Shown in pieces: positions 44,601 to 54,685 of a stretch of DNA of 64,000 nucleotides. Within the stretch, counting starts at the first letter, position 1. Every line of letters begins with the position of its first letter. The DNA is from Tubulanus polymorphus (Eukaryota > Nemertea > Palaeonemertea > Tubulaniformes > Tubulanidae): assembly GCF_964204645.1 (NCBI RefSeq), contig NC_134029.1:23082450-23146449 (forward strand), given 5' to 3'. The position numbers and the translations under genes are program-made. Below the pieces are notes generated by a model. It searched no databases and had not been told where the DNA came from. It saw only the letters and a program-made list of their open reading frames with translations.

Positions 44601-47600
44601 ATAATTCTTTCAAGCTGTAAATAGCTGTGAGGAACCTGTAAAATGTGAACGCCAAGAATGTAAGATCCACTATTCCAACAAAATTACTTTAAAAAAATGG
44701 TGCTGTACTTACAAGTCTTCCAAAAAGTTTTACAGACCGATTTTTCACATCTGTAATACTTTCAGTGACGTTATATATCGTTGACTTCAGCATATCGATG
44801 TTTTCTTTAGTGAGACACGACACACAAACGAATCCTCGTATCTGAGGATACCCAGGCCGGCCGTATTTCTCATAGATTGCATCGGTTAGTTTCTGAATGA
44901 TTATCTCTCTTCGTGATGGATCCAGTTTATCCAGATAAGTGCCAACAATTATGACACAAGAATCAGGAGCCCTTGCCTTCAATAGATTCAATATTTAAAT
45001 TACTGTAGGTTCTAAGAGATTTTGGGTAAACTCTTATGGGGTAAATATTAATTAGTAAGTCAATTGAGTCAACAGCAGCATTTTCTAGAGTTCAATACAA
45101 TACATGTACCGGTATGTTAATCTACTGAAGCATTTGCCATCATACGTTGACTGAAATATTTCAATAATGCTCCAACACAAAAATTTTACATAATGAAACA
45201 CAGCTATATTTTAAGCCGTGCTGAGGATTCATACCTGAATATTAAGAAGCCACGTGCGAATATTCTCGACTCCTTCCATTTGTAAAGTAAGATTCCAGAC
45301 AACTAAATACAGAGCATTGCTCGAAAGGAAACACTGATGGGTAACATAGTATTCCGACTGTCCAGCCATATCCCAACACGAGAACTGTATGCTAGGGCCA
45401 TCAGGCTGAAGAAGAATATCAAAATTTCACCCTATTGAGAAAATGTTTAGAAAGCTAATAAAGATGATATTCAAGAAAAGCTACCTTAGGTGCTGGAAGA
45501 ACGAGGTCATTAATATCAACACCGACAGTAGTTGTAGACAATTGTTGATAGAAATCGGTCCTGGATGTTTTATCTTTTGCAGACAATACTTTCAACAGAG
45601 TGGTTTTTCCGCGACGCTACACGTAATGCATACAAAAATAATACATTAAGGATCACGTTGTAAATGTGGTTGGGAACATTGTACATGTGGTTGGGAACAT
45701 TGTACATGTGGTTAGGAACATTGTACATGTGGTTAGGAACATTGTACATGTGGTTGGGAACATTGTACATGTGGTTGGGAACATTGTACATGTGCTTGGG
45801 AACATTGTACATGTGCTTGGGAACATGGTACATGTGCTTGGGAACATTGTACATGTGCTTGGGAACATTGAACATAGCTTTCTTCAAAATAAAACAAATG
45901 ATACCTCCTTTCCGACAATCACTAACTTCATCCTGTAGAATGGTCTTGAATCGCGTAGTTGAGCTTTGAGGTTTTCCATGAGTATTTTTGAAACTTTCAT
46001 GCTGTGTACATCCTCTGAAACGATAGATGCAAATGTTTTTGTGAGAGTGCGCCAAGAGTCTTAAATATCTTCACAAATTCAAGATCAATGACTGCACGCA
46101 CCAGAACCTAATGTACTCAATAAAGATGGATCAATAGCCTCTTCATCGACCAGAAGGTGACATTTTACCGGCAATTTTCCAAGTTCTTTAGGCAATGACC
46201 TGATCACATTTCTGAAATAAATAAAACACACATGGATTTATCGACCATCTCGAAAATGTTAAGAATATAAGACTCTTTTCTAATGGACACTTACTCTCGT
46301 AGATCGATCTTCTCGATGTTGATCATATCAAACAATACATCAGGAACTTCATACAGATAATTATTCTGCAGTGAAATGTATGTCAGCGTTCTGCGCAATG
46401 CCAGCGGAAGTGATAGTAATTTGTGTTCCCTGACTTTCTCTTGAGCTTTGGTTTTCCTCTTTAAAGCATTTTTCAATAGCTTCGGTAATCTGCCTTGCAT
46501 CTCATTTCTACAATATAGGATGAATAAAAGTATGTAATAGCACTACGAAGCAAAATGTTCATTTTCGTGGTACACTATGTATATGAATACCTTCGCGTGT
46601 CTTCATACTTCTCTGGGTCACCCAAACAATTTCCTCGCAAATCTAGTTTTTCTAGCTTTTTCACCTGCCACCAGTCATCCTGTGGCAGCTGATCCAGAGA
46701 ATTGTGCGCCAACTGAAGGTCTTGAAGATTAACTAAAAGATTTTGAATAATTCTTTTCATGAAATAGAACCATTTAGCTTCACTGCCAATCCTGAATCAA
46801 TTCAGATGGCAAAGATTATTTACCCAGTCTGCAAACACTTTCCGGAATTTGAGTAATCTGATTTCGGTTTAACCGAAGAATCTTCAAACTAGATGACCAA
46901 AACATGTCAATATTCTTGACGAAATATTTAAGCATGTTACCACTCAGGTTAAGAGATTCCTGTAAACCATCAAAGATACTTGAGAAATCAAAATAATATG
47001 GAGATTTTCTGATACAAGATGAACTTTTTTCAAGTTGAATATACCAATTGACAATTCCATGGCTTTGGAAACTCAGTCAAAAGATTGTGTGAAGCATCTA
47101 ATTTGATGAGACTAGTTGCCTGACAAATTTCAGGTGGGAGCTCAGACAGCCGATTTTGTGAGACATCTAAAACTTGTAAATTTCCGCAGTTCCACTGAGC
47201 AACATACGATGTTCTTTCTGTGAGTATATGAAAATGAAATAATCCACGTTATATAATCAATTTCTTATCGAAATGAGCAAATATACATGTCAATAAACTT
47301 CGATGTCTTAATGAATCATAAACATACGTGTTGATTCACATGCGTCAAATGAGGAGCTCATATCGAACATTGTGTCCATCAGTGTATTTGTCAAACTGTA
47401 TAGATTAGCAGAATTAAGAGGAGCGTTATGTAGATGACTGAGACTGTTGTAGGATAGATTCAAAACTTCTAGATTTGGTAACTGGAAAATCTCAATCGGG
47501 AGTGTCGATAGCTTGTTTCGAGCCAAGTTTAGAAATTTAAGACTGTAAAATAAGAAAGAAATTCATTATAATCAATGAGATCTTCAATAAACATGACAAA

Positions 47601-50222
47601 TTCTAGCAAGCCTCTATTGCAAGAGCAATGAAAAATTCTTTGTTATTGTAATACATTACTTTTTACAGAGAATTTCTGTCGGTGCCTCAATTATGCTTAA
47701 TCCATTCGAAGAAACATCGCACTCATCCAAAAAAGGCATTTCCCATGGCAGCCAAGAAGGCAGTTGCTGGAACTTAATCTCTGACAAATTCACTTTGACC
47801 AAATTATCTAAACTGTTCTCAAGCCAGATTCTTGGTATAGTTTGGATGTTCATACGTAGATTGCGCCAGTTTAAATATCCACTCTGAAAAGATTGAATTG
47901 CATATTCATGAAAAAAAGCTTATCAGGAAGTATAATTGAAAATGAGAAGTTTGCTTTTGTTCCATCACTACAAGACCAGGATCCAGTTTCATAAGAAAGG
48001 TTTAAGCTTATAACGGTGGGGCATTTCACATTTCAGCTTGGCGTATCTCTACAAAAAATATTACATGAAGGGGTATTTACCCTAGAATTTTCTGGTCCAC
48101 TGAACTCAATAAAACGTCGAAGTAATTGCCCGCAAGCTTCAACGTGATCATTCACCAACAACTGGTTCAATTCAGCACCCTTTTTAAGAAGCATAGTCGC
48201 GATATCTATATGTTCAGCTACAACAACAAAAATATTAGCATATTAGATCTTTATATAAAATGAAGGCATTTAAAGACAGGAAAAATATTCATGTCAGTAG
48301 TTGATGATAGATTTACCTGAAAGTGCTGCATAAAGCGCGGTGAAGTTTTTCATATTACAAATATCAGCAAAAGGAATTCTATTGACCGGCAAAATAGCGT
48401 TCAAATCGATATTATAGTTCAGCAACATTTCCACTATATCGATATGTCCAAATAAACACGCCCCGTACAATATGACGTTGATATTCGGAAATCCTGTTAT
48501 ACTCACTGCAATTGACAATAAAAAAACATTCAATTCACAATACTTATTTATATCTTAAAAGATCAAAGGTTTAACCTTTCCCAATTAAAAGACATGTCAG
48601 GCTAATAATTAGTGAGTAATGTTTCTGATTTAGTTTGGGAAAGTTTTGAAATAGGCCCTTAGACCGATTAGAAAATCATGATATTTTGATGATCGGGCCT
48701 GGCTAGCTACAACCCGGATCCCAGAAATATTAGGCCTAAAAGAAATGGAACTAACTGCCTTATTTAAGAATAGATAAGGTCATACTGGTGAACAAGTAAT
48801 TTCATCCAGATATCTACATTCGAATTGATTGATTTTCACAATCGTAACAACGATAGGCCTATTCAAATCACACTTTAGATCTTTGGTAGAGAGTTCAAAT
48901 AGTTGAAAATCCATAGAAGCAAAAGCAGTACAAATCTCATTTTCTAATGAGTATATATATATATATATATATATATCTATTATAGCAAACGTTTTCAGGA
49001 GTTACATTTTCCCCTCTTCAGGCATAGCGCAAGTAATTAAATTTTTAAAAATTTTTTATATGAAAACATTTAATCACTTGCGCTATACCTGCATAGGGGA
49101 AAATGTAACTCCTGAAATCGTTTGCTATAATAAATATATATATACTCATTAGAAAATTACACTTTGTCCGTATACCAGCCAAGATGACAAACTGATTCCT
49201 TGATTACCTGGCCTGTTGGCTTCAATGATAGTTTCTATGACGTTTTTGTGTCCATTCATTACAGCTGCATGGATCGGCGATGTTTCACTAATGACCGGAT
49301 CGTGAAGTTTGGCACCTTCCTCCAGCAGATAATGAACTATGTTCTGATGTCCGTTCTCACAAGCGAGTTTAAGCGGAGTGCCCTGTTAGTATTTTAGAGT
49401 GTGAAAATGAAAACGCATTACCATAAAGGGAGCTCGCATTCGAATAGTTAGTCTGTACCGGCAATTTTGCCATTTTTAAAACCCATCTTCCCCTCGTGCG
49501 AGCTTGGTACCATACTTTTTTATGTGTACACATACATCTTGACAACCTCCCTCATCAAAACATTGTGGCCTAATTACTGGTATACCCTGAAACAACTGAT
49601 CTATGCTGGACACTCTCACTGATGCAAGGATATTGATTTCATTGATTAGTCACAAATGAAGTACGGTACTGAAATCTATTTTTGCATCGGATCATTTTTG
49701 AAATGTTTTAGGAGATGCCTCTTTGCATTAAGTTATCTTCTAAAGAGATATCCCCTTACAAGAAAAGTACATTGCTTTTAACCTCGCCCGCCCCCCTAAC
49801 GAAGTTATAACCGGTAGCACGTTATTCCCCAATGTTATATTTTAACGATAGAATAACAAAATACCTCATCTGAAGACACTTCCATGCATAGATATGCCCC
49901 ATAATTCAGTAAAATCAGCACTATATCTTCAAAGCCTTTTTTACAAGCTTCATGAAGGAAGAATCGTTGAGATTCTCCAGGATTCAGAACAAAACTGATT
50001 AGATCTTTGTTCGCATCTAGCAAACATTTCACAGTTGTACAGTCATTGGTCTCTATTGCATCTGATATACCATCCAAAATTTCCTTGAATACATCTGGGT
50101 CAAATGATGATGGATCTGAAATTGAAATTCAAAAGCTTTAAATTTTCTTTACAGAAAAAAATGCCTGAAAACATTCTACACTCAAATTAAAACCCACCAG
50201 AACTTCCATCCATTTCAGCCAT
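38692..50222 (-). CDS. LRRK1: Leucine-rich repeat serine/threonine kinase 1 (ROCO family), 30 exons
   Basis: Multidomain GTPase-kinase; LRRK1 controls endosomal trafficking through Rab7 phosphorylation in mammals. Exons, 5' to 3': 50198-50222, 49865-50115, 49208-49382, 48317-48505, 48081-48217, 47660-47883, 47328-47542, 47045-47217, 46824-46959, 46591-46732, 46295-46507, 46108-46211, 45905-46014, 45485-45616, 45235-45405, 44713-44976, 44470-44635, 44070-44197, 43820-43977, 43294-43548, 42928-43211, 42465-42845, 42231-42367, 41893-42150, 41586-41810, 41373-41498, 41112-41303, 40857-41024, 40664-40777 and 38692-40131; about 2230 residues. Order: ankyrin repeats (NGHQNIVHYLLEEGA), LRRs (LKFLNLARNKLSTLP), ROC GTPase (P-loop GKERRGKT, switch DMAGQ), COR (YIPSGFWSRLISRLL), kinase (LGQGGAANVYKA, VAVKLL, IIYRDLKAQN, DYG) and a WD-like C-terminus. 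DYG for DFG is normal in LRRKs. LRRK1 is preferred over LRRK2 because of the short ankyrin N-terminus and sequence such as PCPIC and KLSDYGISR. The donor ending exon 12 (GTTCTG) is weak. Confidence 0.92.
40226..40644. repeat. Pogo/Tigger-like MITE in a LRRK1 intron
   Basis: The ends read acagtggaacctcgttagtac and gaggttcgactgt, inverted copies with one mismatch. The cagt.gaacctcg motif is typical of pogo/Tigger terminal repeats. It is about 420 bp, AT-rich, without a transposase. Confidence 0.55.
45664..45873. repeat. 21-bp minisatellite in the LRRK1 ROC intron
   Basis: About ten copies of gtggttgggaacattgtacat, the later ones with gtgcttggg. It fills most of the 288-bp intron between exons 13 and 14. 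Because 21 is a multiple of three, several frames stay open through it on both strands, but they are not genes. Confidence 0.95.
48939..49158. repeat. Long inverted repeat in LRRK1 intron 3
   Basis: Arms attttctaatgagtatatata..tattatagcaaacg..caggagttacattttcccc and the inverse ggggaaaatgtaactcctg..cgtttgctataata..tatatatactcattagaaaat pair over about 90 bases. The right arm ends 50 bases before exon 3. Confidence 0.75.
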
Positions 50223-51995
50223 ATGAAACGTATACCGGTATTACTTTCGTAGATAGTGTAACATTCATAAATCAATATCGGGGGTTTGCGACATTTCACA
50301 TATATTTTCGATTTCAACGACGACGGTCACCAACCATCCGTTACTTGAAGGTTGTCTCGAGGTTGAAGCGTTGAGTTACGAAAAGTTCCAAAACTTTCTT
50401 TAAAACCTTCAATTCAACGAATCCAGTAAATTCTACCCCGCCTCGATCGATAGCTGGACATCAACAGCTAAGATCTGCGCAGAAATAATTAAAATGCCCG
50501 TGACATATACAATTTGATCAACTTCGGGGTCCCGAGATTATCAAAGTTTTAAGTTTCGACCTCCATTGATATCGCCTGGGAATTCCCTTCTATGGCCTCA
50601 CATACTTCCTGGTATTGCGCAATTACATTAAATTCAATACATTTGGGCCTAGGTGATTGTGATATGAGCGCTTAAATGTGTAGTTGTATCAATAGTGTTT
50701 TTTAGTTTGATTTTGTTTGATAAATGATACATCAATTATTTCATCCATTGGTATATAAATGTTAACCCTGATGCTAACCCTAATCGTCCCCCATCCAGTT
50801 AGATATGCACCTCATGTCTCACCATACAGATCTAAATAGGAGTGCTCCAACAATAACGTAAGTGTAATAACTCCTGCCAGGGAGAGGGGTGCGCTCCGTA
50901 TCCTAGATCGTTTATCCGGGCTTTGGGGAAAGAATTCCGTCAAAGAATCTTTTCTTATGTTTCAAAAGCTACCGTACTAATTATCATACCCAGTTGAAAA
51001 TCATCAGTACAGACATGGTACCAAACTTTCTGATCCTGGCCGTATCCTTAAAATGTGTATGAAATAAACAATAGAATACTGAATACGCAGTATGACTTGG
51101 TGGCACCGTTCTTTCTAGTGCGGCACTGGCATCGTTTCTAGCGACGCGCTAAATCCTATCAAGGTGTCATGAGTCTCATGAGTTTATCCCCGGCTCATGG
51201 TTATTTCTCCCTGTTGCATTTACGACACAACCAATATGAACGTTTAAAAATCATTATTCCTCGACAATCGTTTTTATAGTTTCACTCTATATACTGAGGA
51301 ATTGCTAAAACGTCTTCTTTAACTCGTTTGAATGAGACAAAAGAGACTCCATCTTATGAACTAAATCCATTTTAACAATATGATTCCATGCGAAATTATT
51401 TTCAAATCATCAGATCAACGTCGCACGGAGCGGAGCATGCGTGAGACAGTAGGCCCTATTTCATTTTGGTCAGATCGCCGCAGGGTGTGAGAAAATTTTG
51501 ATATTTTACTTGTTTTCAGATCAATTTCCTACAATCTGGACCGTAAACAGGGCGGATCCATAGAATACTTAGCACAGGTAGAATTCTAAAAGCATTATTC
51601 ACGAAAAAAACGATCGGGGGTCTGGGGGTCCTCCCCAAGAAATTTCATCGACAATCTCCTTGCCTTAAAGTCTGCTAAGGAAACCACCAATTAAGTATTC
51701 AAAACGTGAAGAAAGCCTGCGCAGATAAATTCGAAAAGTCTGCGTGGCCAAATGAAATTTGGTCAACCTTCCGAACAATGAACAATGACCAAAAAACAGT
51801 CTAAGACGAAAGACCGCAGTCATCAAAAATCTTCTAAATAAATAACAACCAGGGCTCATAAACATATATCATTGAAATACAAGTTAAAAAATAGAGAATT
51901 ATAGAGAATTGAACTTAGTTTAGCTTGTTTGCACGAAGTCGTTTCAACTCAAAAATTAATCATTCTACGCTTTACGCCAATATATATATATATAT

Positions 51996-52534
<539 letters not shown>

Positions 52535-52685
52535 TCTTCTATTCAAGTTTCTCGTTTTGGCTGAATTTATCGTGGGATTTCTCTCGTTATCATCACACAC
52601 GGATATTGTGTATCTTCTCGTCTCTGTGAATTCATGATTAAAAGTACCAAAAACAGGCATATTTGGGAAACATGTATTTTTTAGA

Positions 52686-52691
52686 TTTATT
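52686..52691 (-). terminator. Poly(A) signal candidate of the small minus-strand gene
   Basis: AATAAA on the minus strand lies about 185 bases after the stop codon at 52875. Confidence 0.4.
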
Positions 52692-52765
52692 AAAACAATT
52701 GTCTAGAACTGTTGTACGTGTATAAATGAGATCACGGATAAGGTACGCATTTACGATGTGGATGT

Positions 52766-52849
52766 TCCGATGTTTGGTTGACAAATCGTGGAATCTCGAA
52801 TGGGCCCGAATCATTCGAGATATCACGACAAGTGTAGCCAAACATCGGA
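52766..52849. ncRNA. 84-nt pre-miRNA-like hairpin in a 3' UTR
   Basis: tccgatgtttgg pairs perfectly with ccaaacatcgga at the far end. Then, after an asymmetric bulge, tcgtg pairs with cacga and atctcgaatg with cattcgagat, closing a 9-nt loop (ggcccgaat). Size and shape fit a microRNA precursor, but it may instead be a MITE or a structured 3' UTR element. It lies between the stop and the poly(A) signal of the small gene, on either strand. Confidence 0.35.
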
Positions 52850-52874
52850 GGTCCGACACCCGGGGCGTTCAACT

Positions 52875-53666
52875 CTATTTCTTCTGCCATCGTTTTCTAG
52901 ACGCTAATATTCTGTCGAGGTCTGGTTTTGATCGGCTGTTGCTCACTGGATCGAGTACTGGAGTTTTATACTGTTTCGTTTGTGGATAAGTTACTTCAGT
53001 TGTTTTAGTTTCTGGTTGTGAATGTACCCGGTGTGGTTGCCACATCGACAGATATGCTGGTGTGTATCGTCTTCTTCTGATTGTTGGACTCTTGCATTTT
53101 GTTGCTGGTATTTGCGGTTTTAATTCTATTACTGGTTGACTGGTGATTTTTCGGCTTTTCACGAATGGTTTGCTGACAATTTTCTCTTTTGGTTTGACGC
53201 CTTCTTCGTCCAGTTCTTTTAACAATCTGTCAACATCATCTAAAATATCATCGTTTTTCTCATCGCTGAAGGCTGTCATTTCTGGCGATTCGAAATCTGC
53301 ATTAGCCAGTTCGACTTCAGGCTTTACATCGATCTAAAATGGATTTTATTTTAGGTTTAAAAGCATAGGATTGAAATACAAGGAATTCGTGAAAGAAAAA
53401 ATTTGAGAAATTTTACCTTCTTCACTTCAGTCTCAGTGATATTTTCATTTTCGTCAAATGTTTTCATTGATTCACATTTTTCGTCAAATGGAACCACTGA
53501 AATATATTGTGCATATTATTCATTTAAGTTTAAGAACTACTGGTAGAAACTATGTTTTAGGTATTGAAGTGATAGTTATTTGGAACTTACCCTTATTAAT
53601 TTTGCGAGTAACGCGTCCTAGTCCCCGCTGCACTGACGGAACCAGTCGACTATGTTTTACACCCAT
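52875..53666 (-). CDS. Small unrecognised protein with N-myristoylation-type start
   Basis: There are three exons, 53591-53666, 53417-53496 and 52875-53333, in perfect phase with GT-AG introns, giving 204 residues. The N-terminus MGVKHSRLVP fits a Gly2 N-myristoylation signal followed by a basic patch (QRGLGRVTRKINK), suggesting membrane attachment. The middle is acidic (DEKNDDILDDVDRLLKELDEEG), probably a short amphipathic helix. The C-terminal half is basic, with RRRRYTPAYLSMWQP and a tail LDRILASRKRWQKK. No signal peptide or membrane helix is present. I do not recognise the family; a ciliary or small-GTPase-adaptor role would be a guess. Consistent splicing and codon phase are the evidence that it is real. 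Confidence 0.65.
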
Positions 53667-54685
53667 TTGAGATGTATATATACGTTCGTATGATCAAATA
53701 ATACGTGAAGAATGCTTTAGAAAAAGCAGCTCGTTGTAAAATGCGTTGAAATAACTCTGAAAATACGTAAGATTCACAATTTTGCTGGAGAGAGCGCGTG
53801 TTGTGACGTGTAAGTTGCATCTACGTATCAACCATCCCTTAGCGACGGACATTGGAGACATCAGCGACTGGCCAAAACTGGTTGCTAGGGTCAGGGTTAG
53901 TCGTCGTGAAAGTGTGGGAACTCTAAAACGGCGTTTATACTCGAGTCTATGCTCTAACCAATTACAGTATTGGACAACACTGTGGTCCCTAAGTTGTGAA
54001 ATCAATAGAATACCGGATAAATACTAGAGAATATGCTATTAGAACAACCCCTGTCCCATCCCAACTTCTTAGTAACATAAATATACAACACTGTATGATC
54101 TTGTTTATAGGTATTTTAGTCGACTGGTTTGAACCAAGCTTCATTAGGATTTTCTTGATGAAAGACAACAAAAACTATTCGAATGTTCACACACTATTTT
54201 CCCACACCGTCCATATGGCTGTGGCGATCGAATGAACACTTGATGTAAGATAAGAATGGTTTTAATTACGTTCCGAATGCTGGAGATTGGTCGGAATCAA
54301 TACCAAAATCCCACTCTTTATCCATCTCCATAGATTAATTCAAAATCAATAAAAATCATTCGAACAATCAGGAACCAGGACTCTTCAAAACGAGGTTATT
54401 ATCGTCCTTTCAGATTTTGTTCAGCAAATTCCACAAGTGCCCATATGTTTAAACTACCTTACACTGAGTAACATGAATCAAACTCACAGATGTTCTAAAA
54501 GAGAAAAATGATCTCGAAGGAAAACGAAATCCGATAATTTTTGCAGCTGCTTCAGCGGCCGAAAGCTCGTTGAAAGATTTTGTCGCAGCAAGAGGTTGGT
54601 GCCATGTTACAATCGTTTTAAAGCAAAAAACACTTCATTTTCATTCTTTATTCATGCTACACACGCACATACACACATCGCGGAA
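53667..54685. other. Divergent intergenic space, small gene / carboxypeptidase
   Basis: No coding exon, tandem repeat or clear promoter element was recognised. Both neighbouring genes start from this 1.0-kb gap. Short open frames on both strands (for example 53694-54005) show no family resemblance. Confidence 0.5.

Noticed and set aside
45570-46055. 161-residue frame with repeated YNVPKHM units, and matching frames on both strands
   Set aside because: It is produced by the 21-bp intronic minisatellite; the true LRRK1 reading frame uses only its ends, in other phases.
51600-51660. gggggtctgggggtcctccc as a possible G-quadruplex or regulatory site
   Set aside because: The motif looks like a piece of a dispersed repeat; without family data I could not support a specific function.
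53694-54005. Overlapping open frames on both strands upstream of the carboxypeptidase
   Set aside because: No similarity to known proteins, and the two strands are open over the same bases, as expected by chance.
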